Shown: positions 54,431 to 61,633 of the stretch, piece after piece
Position numbering within the stretch: position 1 is the first letter of the stretch
How the letters are laid out: each line of letters starts with the position of its first letter
Origin: Alkalihalobacillus sp. BA299
GTDB lineage: Bacteria > Bacillota > Bacilli > Bacillales > Bacillaceae_F
Length of the DNA stretch: 64,000 nt
NCBI RefSeq assembly: GCF_017745675.1
Contig: NZ_JAFLJM010000007.1
Span: 185,092-249,091, forward strand
Direction of reading: 5' to 3'
The notes under the pieces: model-generated
The model's database searches: none
The model's input: only the letters and a program-made list of their open reading frames with translations
What the model was told of the DNA's origin: nothing
Program-made: the position numbers and the translations under genes

Positions 54431-55390
54431 TTAAACGGATTGTCTAGAAGAAAATTGTTTTTTCAGTGCAGTTGCAATTTGTTCAACACCCTTTTTCGCG
54501 TCATCCATAATGACAGGCATCCATAAAAATCCGTGAATTTGTCCATCATATCTTGTCAATTCAACTGGAACTCCTGCTTCTTTTAATCTTTCAGCATAGG
54601 CCTCGCCTTCATCTCGCAACACATCGTATTCACAAGTGATCACTAAAGCAGGAGGCAATCCACTGACATCTTTTGCTAGTAAAGGAGAAGCATAAGGATG
54701 TAATTTTTCTACTTCTGTATTTGAGAAGTATTGGTCCGCGAACCAATGCATTGCTGGTTCTTCTAAGTAAAAGCCTTTTCCATTATCTACATATGATTGA
54801 GTGTTAAATCTAAAGTCAGTTACTGGATAAAGAAGTAATTGATAGGCGATATCTGGACCGCCACGGTCTTTTGCCATTAATGGCACTACAGCCGCAATGT
54901 TCCCGCCTGCGCTATCGCCGCCAACTGCGATACGACTAGGGTCACCATTATACTTGGCGATATTTTCTGACACCCATTTCGTTGCAGCATAGCAATCCTC
55001 TACAGGAACAGGGAATTTATTTTCAGGAGCTAAACGATAATCAACAGATACAACCAAACATTCGGTAGAATTTGTGAGCGAACGAAGTAAAGGATCAACA
55101 ACTTCTAAATCACCTAATACCCAACCACCGCCGTGGTAGTAAACAAAGACTGGGAAAGGTCCATCTCCTTTAGGAGTATAAATACGAAGTCCGATTTCAG
55201 CACCTTCTACAGGAATATTAATATTCTCTACTTTTGCTACTTCCTGAGGCTCTCCAATTACTCCAGCATAAAAAGCAAGTAACCCATCACGATTTTCTTG
55301 TACAGACATTTCTTCGATCTTAGGAGCACCATCTGCCATAGCTGCTGCAATTTGATCTAATAGATTTTTCACTTGAGGTTGTAATGCCAT
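54431..55390 (-). CDS. Alpha/beta hydrolase, GDXG (HSL) family, second copy
   Basis: This 319-residue hydrolase has YYHGGGWVLGD, GDSAGGN, acid in EYDVLRDEG and histidine in QIHGF. It is paralogous to the hydrolase at 29.6 kb (roughly half identical by eye). The frame runs back to a TTG at 55432, but the ATG at 55388-55390 has a GGAGG site correctly spaced, and the extra residues overlap a cre site. It is transcribed alone, opposite to its neighbours. It probably opens a lactone or ester. Confidence 0.85.
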   Translation of the reverse strand: MALQPQVKNLLDQIAAAMADGAPKIEEMSVQENRDGLLAFYAGVIGEPQEVAKVENINIPVEGAEIGLRIYTPKGDGPFPVFVYYHGGGWVLGDLEVVDPLLRSLTNSTECLVVSVDYRLAPENKFPVPVEDCYAATKWVSENIAKYNGDPSRIAVGGDSAGGNIAAVVPLMAKDRGGPDIAYQLLLYPVTDFRFNTQSYVDNGKGFYLEEPAMHWFADQYFSNTEVEKLHPYASPLLAKDVSGLPPALVITCEYDVLRDEGEAYAERLKEAGVPVELTRYDGQIHGFLWMPVIMDDAKKGVEQIATALKKQFSSRQSV

Positions 55391-55417
55391 ATCATTTTTC
55401 CTCCATTCAATAATTAG

Positions 55418-55431
55418 TGTAATCGCTTTCA
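55418..55431 (-). promoter_or_regulatory. cre site (CcpA) before the second GDXG hydrolase
   Basis: On the reverse strand TGAAAGCGATTACA is a perfect cre match, about 28 nt upstream of the start codon, where bound CcpA would block transcription. Confidence 0.7.
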
Positions 55432-55684
55432 ATGATTATTATAAATTCTGGTAAAAAATAATGCAAGAAAAAAAGATACAAAATTGAGAAAAAATGCACT
55501 TTTCAGAAAATAGTATAAAATTTATAAGGAATTAAGTAGAGTAATAAAGTAACAGAACGTTTTAAAGCTTCTACTTTTAATCAGTGCTTACTGTATTTAG
55601 GCCAATATAGAAAATAGATGCGTTAATATGTTTTTAAGATTTTTACAGTAAAAGTGATTTTTTCAGAAAATTTTAAAAATAGTA

Positions 55685-55739
55685 TTGAAATTGATTGGTT
55701 AGGTTGCTATAATTACGACAAATCAAACAAACGTTAGAT
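55685..55739 (+). promoter_or_regulatory. Sigma-A promoter with KstR2-like operator (module 4)
   Basis: TTGAAA (55685-55690), 17 nt, TATAAT (55708-55713), then AACAAACGTTAGAT (55726-55739). The gap to the operator is 12 nt rather than 7. Confidence 0.75.
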
Positions 55740-55965
55740 TTATATCTGTATTGAAATTAATTTTCTCAGACTAAAAAATGTTTCTTCAAGAAAAACAAAC
55801 TCAATACGATTGGGTACATAAGTTTTAAAGTTTATTAATATAAAAATTTTTGTTACTTCTTTTAGGGGGTGATGGTTGCTAAGGTCGTGGTTTTGCTTAA
55901 TCTTTAAGCATATTTTCAGCAAAAACTTCTAACTGGAGAAGCGTAGGCTTTTTTATCTCCTATAA

Positions 55966-56003
55966 AACAAATGCTTGGTTGAAGAGTTCTGCAAACGCTT
56001 TCG
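55966..56003 (+). promoter_or_regulatory. KstR2-like operator plus near-cre, LLM copy 2
   Basis: AACAAATGCTTGGT (55966-55979) is followed after 10 nt by TGCAAACGCTTTCG (55990-56003), a cre with one mismatch. The order and spacing copy the LLM copy 1 promoter. The right half CTTGGT is the KstR2 half-site form itself. Confidence 0.65.
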
Positions 56004-56066
56004 TTATTTCTTTGATTATTTTTACAATTAATTTATCTTTAATTTTAATAAAAGGAGTGTTTTTGT

Positions 56067-57131
56067 ATGAAATGTGGACTTTTTTATGTATTAGAGTGTA
56101 CTGATGGGAAGTATGATAAAGCATATAATGAAATGCTAGAGCAAATTCAATATGCAGAAGAGCTTGGCTTCGGTAGTGTTTGGTTAGCGGAGCACCACTT
56201 TACAGATTATGGTAGTATGCCGTCTCCTCAAGTAGCTGCTGCAGCGATTTCTCAAGTGACGAAAACAATGGATATTGGAATGGGTATTAGTATTTTAAAC
56301 TTTGACAATCCAGTTCGTATCGCTGAAGATTTTGCGATGGTTGATATTTTAAGTAATGGTCGCTTAAAGTTTGGGGCTGGACGGGGTTACCAACCAATCG
56401 AATTTAAAAAGTTAGGAATTCCAATGGAAAATTCACGAGAAGTGTATTGGGAAGCTGTTGATATTATTCAAGGCTTGTGGTCGAATGACAGCTTTAGTTA
56501 TGAAGGAAAACATTTTCAACTTGAAGATGTGAAATTAACACCGAAGCCTGTTCAAGAGCGAATCCCGTTTTATTATGCGTGCATTAGCCCGGAAACGTTT
56601 GATTATATGGTCGAACGAGGGGCACAGGAATTTATGTGTACTCCAACTTTGATGGTAATGGAAGAATTACTGCAATATATTAACTCAACAAGAGATCGTC
56701 TTCTCCTAAAAGGAATTAATCCAAAAATTCATATGAACTTACAAATGAATATTGCGGACAGTCCTGAACAAGCGATTAAAAATGTTGAAAAAGAAATGGA
56801 AATGTACTTCGACCGTGTACTCGCGTTAGTTCCAGGAGCGAGAGGAGAAAAGGCTGCTAAAGGATATGAGCGCTTTGCAGAAGTAGCTGAACAAATGTCA
56901 GGACCTGTTGATGTCGGTATGTTAAATGATGCGGGTATCGTTTTATTAGAGGACGGAAAAGTAGCTGTCGATAAACTCGAATTAGTTGAACAAGCAGGAG
57001 TAGATAGTTTATCGTGCTGGTTCCGAATGGGCGGTATGGAACATCGAAAAGTTATGAGAACAATGAAGCGCTTCGCAGACGAAGTATTACCTTACTTTAA
57101 TACTTCAAAACAAAAGGTTGGACTAAAATAA
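56067..57131 (+). CDS. LLM-class flavin-dependent monooxygenase, copy 2
   Basis: This 354-residue protein is more than 90% identical by eye to the LLM protein at 40.2 kb; differences are conservative and mostly near the termini (CTDGKYDKAYNE against CVDGQYDRAYKE; the last 10 residues unrelated). It is a luciferase-type TIM barrel for FMNH2-dependent oxygenation. It has its own operator and cre-like site and a long-loop terminator. It is followed by the kinase gene under a separate ribosome site. Confidence 0.85.
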   Translation: MKCGLFYVLECTDGKYDKAYNEMLEQIQYAEELGFGSVWLAEHHFTDYGSMPSPQVAAAAISQVTKTMDIGMGISILNFDNPVRIAEDFAMVDILSNGRLKFGAGRGYQPIEFKKLGIPMENSREVYWEAVDIIQGLWSNDSFSYEGKHFQLEDVKLTPKPVQERIPFYYACISPETFDYMVERGAQEFMCTPTLMVMEELLQYINSTRDRLLLKGINPKIHMNLQMNIADSPEQAIKNVEKEMEMYFDRVLALVPGARGEKAAKGYERFAEVAEQMSGPVDVGMLNDAGIVLLEDGKVAVDKLELVEQAGVDSLSCWFRMGGMEHRKVMRTMKRFADEVLPYFNTSKQKVGLK

Positions 57132-57217
57132 ATCGTTTTAATATCAATTAAAATAAATTTTGAATAAATAAAATGAGGTGTCAGTAAATTGTAGTTAATA
57201 GATTAAATATATAATAT

Positions 57218-57288
57218 TTATAGGGAGTGGGCTGCAAACATCATTGGTATTGTTTCCTTCTATAGCAGTAAGCTTGTTCCCTATTTTT
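57218..57288 (+). terminator. Long-loop terminator after LLM copy 2
   Basis: TAGGGAGTGGGCT pairs imperfectly with AAGCTTGTTCCCTA across a loop of about 35 nt and is followed by TTTTTAAATT. It corresponds to the structure after LLM copy 1. Confidence 0.55.
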
Positions 57289-57312
57289 AAATTATTTTAA
57301 GGTGGTGAAACC

Positions 57313-58386
57313 ATGAAACAGAAGCAACAAGATAATGAAACAATTTCAATACGTAAAGGTGAAAATTTTGACCAAGAAGCACTCAGGAAATACTTATTAA
57401 AACATTTAGATGACTTTCCGAATCAACCACTTGAAGTTACCCAATTTCCTACTGGTTTTTCTAATTTAACATACTTAATTCGAAGTGGTAATTGGGAAGC
57501 TGTTATGCGTCGTCCACCATCTGGTCTCCTCCCCCCAAAAGCACATGATATGAAAAGGGAATCTGAACTTCTAAAAAATCTTTATCCTGCTTTTCAGCTC
57601 GTGCCTAAACCATATGTTTATTGTGATGATAAATCCGTACTAGGCGTACCATTTTATGTAATGGAACGAAAACAAGGTGTCGTATTAAATGAAACATTTC
57701 CATCTGGTTTCAACGTTTCAAATGAATTATGCGTTGAAATTTCCTATGGTGTTGTTGATGCACTAGCACAATTACATTCGGTTGATTATGAAAAAGCAGG
57801 TTTAGCTAGATTTGGACATCCAGATGGATTTTTAGAAAGACAAGTGAATGGTTGGATTAAGCGATATCAAAAATCTAAAACAGATGAAATTGAATATTTT
57901 GAACCACTGGCTAAGTGGCTGTTGGTTCACATTCCTGAATCGGAATATACAGCGATAATTCACAATGATTATAAATTAAATAATATGTTACTTTCTAAAG
58001 ATTATAAACGAATTGAAGCCATACTAGATTGGGAGATTGCTACGGTAGCTGACCCGTTCTTTGATTTAGCTGGGGCCTTAGGTTATTGGATGGAAGAGGG
58101 GGACCCAGATTATCTTGTTGAAAGCTTACCAACTGTTACAACAAAACCAGGTTTCATTAAGCGGAGCGATTTTATTCAAAGGTATGCATTAAAAACTGGC
58201 AAAGATATTCCTCCTCTAAATTTCTATATGGCTTTTACTTATTTTAAACTAGGAGTTGTATTACAACAAATATATTATCGTTGGAAAATAGGTCAGGCTG
58301 ATGATGAACGTTTCGCTCAATTGAATCAAAAGGTGAAAAACCTGATGGCTTATGCGTACGAAGTTACGGAAACTAGAAACTATTAA
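57313..58386 (+). CDS. APH-type phosphotransferase, ACAD10/11 kinase-domain-like
   Basis: This is a 357-residue aminoglycoside-phosphotransferase-fold kinase. The catalytic loop HNDYKLNN (His217, Asp219) and metal-binding DWE (Asp239) are intact; the N-terminal part has QFPTGFSNLTYLI and VMRRPP as in the kinase half of human ACAD10/ACAD11 and bacterial LvaA. In that pathway the kinase phosphorylates the 4-hydroxyl of a 4-hydroxyacyl-CoA, and the ACAD partner removes it. The partner-type dehydrogenase is at 10.4 kb. Antibiotic resistance is an unlikely role. Confidence 0.83.
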   Translation: MKQKQQDNETISIRKGENFDQEALRKYLLKHLDDFPNQPLEVTQFPTGFSNLTYLIRSGNWEAVMRRPPSGLLPPKAHDMKRESELLKNLYPAFQLVPKPYVYCDDKSVLGVPFYVMERKQGVVLNETFPSGFNVSNELCVEISYGVVDALAQLHSVDYEKAGLARFGHPDGFLERQVNGWIKRYQKSKTDEIEYFEPLAKWLLVHIPESEYTAIIHNDYKLNNMLLSKDYKRIEAILDWEIATVADPFFDLAGALGYWMEEGDPDYLVESLPTVTTKPGFIKRSDFIQRYALKTGKDIPPLNFYMAFTYFKLGVVLQQIYYRWKIGQADDERFAQLNQKVKNLMAYAYEVTETRNY

Positions 58387-58513
58387 ATTTTTATCTAGTA
58401 ATAATACGTTCTTTTCCAAGAAGCTTTGTTACCCTATCTATTAAGAACATAATCAGCTTTCTATCTAAGCAATGTATTGTAAAATGAAAACAAAGAATGG
58501 TAAAATTATATCA

Positions 58514-58527
58514 AACAACTGATTGAT
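58514..58527. promoter_or_regulatory. Weak KstR2-like site upstream of the TetR gene
   Basis: AACAACTGATTGAT keeps AnCAA and TTGnT with the right spacing and lies 81 nt before the TetR start, suggesting autoregulation. Confidence 0.45.
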
Positions 58528-58607
58528 TTATTATTAAGAAGTTATTTTGTAATTTATATTAAAGGAGCAAACGTTCTTAATAGAACTTAACTAGATGGGA
58601 AGGTGCC

Positions 58608-59246
58608 ATGGAAATGAACAAAAATATAAGTAAAAAAAATCAAACAAAAAAGTCAAGCAAGAGATATAACGAAATCATTGATGCAGCAGCGAAAGTTTTC
58701 CGGGATAAAGGATATAAGGAAGCTACTTTAGAGGATATTGCTAACGAAGTCGGAATGCTAAAAGGAAGTCTCTATTATTACATTACCAAAAAAGAAGACT
58801 TATTATACGCTGTTGTTGAGAGGCCACTCAGTGAAATGACTGAGACTTTAAAACAAATTGTTAACACGTCGTATACACCAACCAAAAAGTTAGAAAAAGC
58901 GTTACAAAATCATATTGCAGGATTTGAGAACTATCAAAGTGAATTATTTGTTTGGATCTCGATCGAATGGTTTAAGGCTGAGTTTGGTGGAGAAATTGCT
59001 ACATTAGGTGATGAATATGATCGTCTTTTTCGTAAAATTATAGTAGAGGGGATTGAGAAGAAGGAATTTCGAAATGACCTAGACCCGAAACTGATGACAT
59101 TTGCAATATTTGGCGTTTATAATTACTTACAACGTTGGTACTCCCCAAATAATGGTTATTCATTAGAGGATATCTCAAACCAGTTTAATGAATTTGTGAT
59201 CCAAGGAATATGGGATAAAGTTCTTCTATGTTCCGACAATACCTAA
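58608..59246 (+). CDS. TetR-family repressor, KstR2-like
   Basis: This is a 212-residue (or 210 from ATG 58614) regulator. The TetR HTH lies at about 37-60 (TLEDIANEVGMLKGSLYYYI). The C-terminal domain has the KstR2-type ending: LQRWYSPNNGYSLEDISNQF corresponds to RWYRPGGPLTAQQVGQQY of mycobacterial KstR2. KstR2 recognises AnCAAGnnCTTGnT; the repeated island motif is AnCAAAnnTTTGnT. It is therefore the best candidate for the island-wide repressor, probably released by an acyl-CoA intermediate. The link is inferred from sequence similarity and motif geometry. Confidence 0.83.
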   Translation: MEMNKNISKKNQTKKSSKRYNEIIDAAAKVFRDKGYKEATLEDIANEVGMLKGSLYYYITKKEDLLYAVVERPLSEMTETLKQIVNTSYTPTKKLEKALQNHIAGFENYQSELFVWISIEWFKAEFGGEIATLGDEYDRLFRKIIVEGIEKKEFRNDLDPKLMTFAIFGVYNYLQRWYSPNNGYSLEDISNQFNEFVIQGIWDKVLLCSDNT

Positions 59247-59453
59247 TTTTACGCATTCATAAGTTTATATAAATTTAAAAAAGGCGGGAAACTACCCTGT
59301 CTTTTTATACTTTTTAAAATAAGCAAGGGTATTTATGTCTGGGACTGATGAAAAGTTTAGAGGAGTTAATGTAGCTCTCTATTGTGCTAATTGTAATGGT
59401 TTCAGGTGAAAGAAAGGAAAAACATTTTTTTAGTTTCCTATAATTTAAAATAA

Positions 59454-59467
59454 AACAAACATTTGAT
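59454..59467. promoter_or_regulatory. KstR2-like operator, HTH/FMN-reductase unit
   Basis: AACAAACATTTGAT, 130 nt before the winged-helix gene. Confidence 0.62.
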
Positions 59468-59517
59468 AAAAATAAGAAGTTGTTATTGTTCCAGGAGGGT
59501 AAAAAGCAGGTATAAAT

Positions 59518-59571
59518 ATGAAAATTCAAAATTGTTTAGTAGTTGGCGCTATTCGGATGGCACCTAAATAA
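59518..59571 (+). pseudogene. Possible N-terminal scrap of a 3-hydroxyacyl-CoA dehydrogenase
   Basis: The reading MKIQNCLVVGAIRMAPK then stop resembles the MKIxNVLVVGAGTMG start of 3-hydroxyacyl-CoA dehydrogenases up to the first glycine of the NAD loop. A GGAGGG lies upstream. Very short, so only suggestive. Confidence 0.35.
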
Positions 59572-59583
59572 GGAGGTTAAGAT

Positions 59584-59808
59584 TTGGAGCATTTAATAAA
59601 ACAATCCTTACTAAAGTCCCCAGGTCTATCTACTAGGAAAATTCTAAATAGAATAAAAAAATACAATAATATTGAAAGTAGTACCATATGTAAGCATCTT
59701 AGAAAATTAAAAAGTAAAGGAGTACTCATTAATAAAGGGAACTGTTGGTATTTAAACTCCAAATTTTCAAAAGATTTAAGTGGAAAACAAAAGGAGGATG
59801 TTAAATGA
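59584..59808 (+). CDS. Small winged-helix DNA-binding protein
   Basis: This 74-residue protein starts with TTG after GGAGG (59572-59576). The sequence LSTRKILNRIKKYNNIESSTICKHLRKLKSKGVLINKGNCWYL, given here as LSTRKILNRIKK and STICKHLRKLKSKGVLI, fits a minimal winged helix of the ArsR/replication-initiator type. Its stop overlaps the ATG of the FMN reductase (ATGA), so the two are translated together. It may regulate the reductase. I do not recognise a named family. Confidence 0.65.
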   Translation: MEHLIKQSLLKSPGLSTRKILNRIKKYNNIESSTICKHLRKLKSKGVLINKGNCWYLNSKFSKDLSGKQKEDVK

Positions 59809-60347
59809 AAATAGTTGGAGTTTCTGGGACAATAATTGGCTCTAAAACTCGTGTCGTAGTAAGTACGGTGTTGGACGAGATTGTTAAAGTTGATCCTTCA
59901 ATTGAGGTAAAATTACTTGACTTAAAAGAATACAACGTCCAGTTTTGTGATGGACGGGACCCTTCAGAGTATAATGAGGACACAAAAAAAGTTTTTGATA
60001 TTATGAAGTCTGGTGATGTTTTTTTAATGGGTACACCGATTTTTAATGCATCTTTATCAGGCCCTTTAAAAAATCTTATCGATTTGACACCAGTTTCAAC
60101 TTTTAAAAATAAAGTGATGGGATTTATTGCAACAGGTGGGACATATCAACATTATCTCGTCATCGAAAACCAATTAAAACCAATTGCAGGATATTTCCGG
60201 TCATTTGTTGCACCAAGTTACGTGTACGCAACAAATGACCACTTTAATAAAAATAATGAAGTAGTTGATGAAGAGGTGCTCGAGCGAATTCATAATTTAG
60301 CAAAAGAACTTGTTTTCATGCAGAAGTCTTTAAAGTTAAGTGAGTAA
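59805..60347 (+). CDS. NAD(P)H-dependent FMN reductase
   Basis: This is a 180-residue flavodoxin-fold reductase. VSGTIIGSKTR is the phosphate-binding start and GTPIFNASLSGPLKNLIDL the conserved flavin segment of the SsuE/MsuE type. It would supply FMNH2 to the two luciferase-like monooxygenases of the island. AAGGAGG precedes the ATG. It shares an operator-controlled promoter with them. Confidence 0.87.
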   Translation: MKIVGVSGTIIGSKTRVVVSTVLDEIVKVDPSIEVKLLDLKEYNVQFCDGRDPSEYNEDTKKVFDIMKSGDVFLMGTPIFNASLSGPLKNLIDLTPVSTFKNKVMGFIATGGTYQHYLVIENQLKPIAGYFRSFVAPSYVYATNDHFNKNNEVVDEEVLERIHNLAKELVFMQKSLKLSE

Positions 60348-60421
60348 CAATTGCGGTTAAACATGATGTTTCGTAAAAAAGTGAATGGGAAAAAGTTATT
60401 ATATTATGAAGAATGGCTTAA

Positions 60422-60511
60422 CCAGAAGAAGTCGCTGATGCTGTGCTGTTTCTATCATCAGATGAAGCTAGTTTTATAACAGGTACAGAACTTGTAGTTG
60501 ATGGTGGATAA
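60422..60511 (+). pseudogene. C-terminal remnant of an SDR
   Basis: In frame it reads PEEVADAVLFLSSDEASFIT and then GTELVVDGG before TAA, the last 29 residues of a short-chain dehydrogenase. The frame breaks directly upstream (TAA at 60419), and nothing else of the gene remains. It marks the right edge of the island. Confidence 0.8.
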
Positions 60512-60524
60512 CTTGCAAGTAAGG

Positions 60525-60563
60525 CATAGACCCAAGTTTTCATGATGAAAACTTGGGTCTATG
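60525..60563. terminator. Perfect 18-bp hairpin at the island edge
   Basis: The arms 60525-60542 and 60546-60563 are exactly complementary around a 3-nt loop. There is no T tract. It lies between the SDR remnant and the 3' end of the reverse-strand permease operon. Confidence 0.55.
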
Positions 60564-60670
60564 AGCATAATGAAAAAAATTACAAATTACTTTTACCACA
60601 TAAAAGGGAGCTAACGTACTGGGACCCTCAAAGGGTGATGATGAGGATTAGCCTATTACCCTTGCCCAAA

Positions 60671-61612
60671 TTATCTAAAACTCGGGAAAACATATGGTTG
60701 TTCGGGTTCATCGATCACTGTAATTTCTCTTAAATGAAGGAGCGGAATCGGGTATCCGTTGTACTCCGTTTTATCAAGAGTACCGGAAACATGAACCCAT
60801 GTATCATTTTCATATTCTGAAGCTAAATCAGTTTCTATCAATGTCCCGTATACAGCAGAATCAGCAACGCAGCAAGTCATTGCAAATCTGGCAACGACCA
60901 TTTGGTTTTCAGCTAATTCAGGCTCGCGGTATACAAAGCCAGTCGTTACAATTTCTTTTCCTAAAAATTGTTCCATGTGTAGATCCAAGACGGTCATAAT
61001 ATCTAAATAATTTTCGTCAGTAACAATAATTCTTTGTTCATTTTCTAACTTCTTGGCTAACTCTAGATAATACTGGTTAAAGCCTTCCTCGGTATAGAAT
61101 TCTTCCACTGTATAATGTTCTTCTACTTCACCAACGCTATCGAAGTATTCATCAGGATTTTCAAGGTAAGCTTCAGCTCGTGAAGTACTACTACTTGCTG
61201 TATTGGTAGCTTCAGTTGGTTTCGTTAATATACCACTACCATACTGCACCCCACGATTTGCAGCGACTGAACTATCAAGAACTCTATCTGGTAAAACAAA
61301 CCCCATTACAATTGGAGCAACAAAAACGGAGTAGATGGCAATTTTTATTAAAGGTGAGCCTGTCATCGAATGATCTTCACCACAGTCACAATCAATATTC
61401 TGATCATTTTTTCTCGTACTTCTAATAATTTGGACTACACCTAGCATAATGAAGACCACTAATGCAAAATAGATAAATGGCATCATCTTAGGCGCAATAT
61501 AGTAACGAATGTTTCCTGAGATTATAAACGCAAGTAATAATAGTGAAAATCCAAGAAGGATAATTCCACGAATATAACTATGAAAGCTAACATCAGTATT
61601 TTGTTGGTTCAT
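60671..61612 (-). CDS. ycgQ: TIGR03943/YcgQ-like membrane protein
   Basis: This is a 313-residue protein with four hydrophobic segments, two near the N-terminus (about 15-55) and one at about 92-110 being clear, then a soluble part with AYLENPDEYFDS and RFAMTCCVADSAVYG (CC pair). This matches the YcgQ family, always encoded beside a YcgR permease. The ATG follows GGAGGG; it lies 21 nt after the permease gene. The pair is linked to metal, perhaps zinc, homeostasis by genome context in other Bacilli. Confidence 0.8.
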   Translation of the reverse strand: MNQQNTDVSFHSYIRGIILLGFSLLLLAFIISGNIRYYIAPKMMPFIYFALVVFIMLGVVQIIRSTRKNDQNIDCDCGEDHSMTGSPLIKIAIYSVFVAPIVMGFVLPDRVLDSSVAANRGVQYGSGILTKPTEATNTASSSTSRAEAYLENPDEYFDSVGEVEEHYTVEEFYTEEGFNQYYLELAKKLENEQRIIVTDENYLDIMTVLDLHMEQFLGKEIVTTGFVYREPELAENQMVVARFAMTCCVADSAVYGTLIETDLASEYENDTWVHVSGTLDKTEYNGYPIPLLHLREITVIDEPEQPYVFPSFR

Positions 61613-61633
61613 CTTATCCCTCCTATTAATCTA

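Larger units (their letters stand above)
55432..56066. other. Regulatory region with two operators before LLM copy 2
   Basis: It contains promoter module 4 (55685-55739), a ribosome-site-like GGGGGTGATG at about 55865 that leads only into an 11-codon frame, and then operator plus near-cre in front of LLM copy 2. The first promoter seems to have lost its gene. Confidence 0.5.
59247..59583. other. Intergenic region with operator and gene fragment
   Basis: It holds a weak hairpin with T tract just after the TetR gene (about 59282-59310), the operator at 59454-59467 and a 17-codon fragment resembling the start of a hydroxyacyl-CoA dehydrogenase (59518-59571). Confidence 0.45.

Noticed and set aside
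57313..58386. Aminoglycoside resistance kinase
   Set aside because: The fold is APH-like, but the N-terminal motifs and the ACAD10/11-type dehydrogenase in the same island fit an acyl-CoA pathway kinase.
60542..60733. Open frame of 63 codons
   Set aside because: Begins in the arm of a perfect hairpin and overlaps the 3' end of ycgQ on the other strand.
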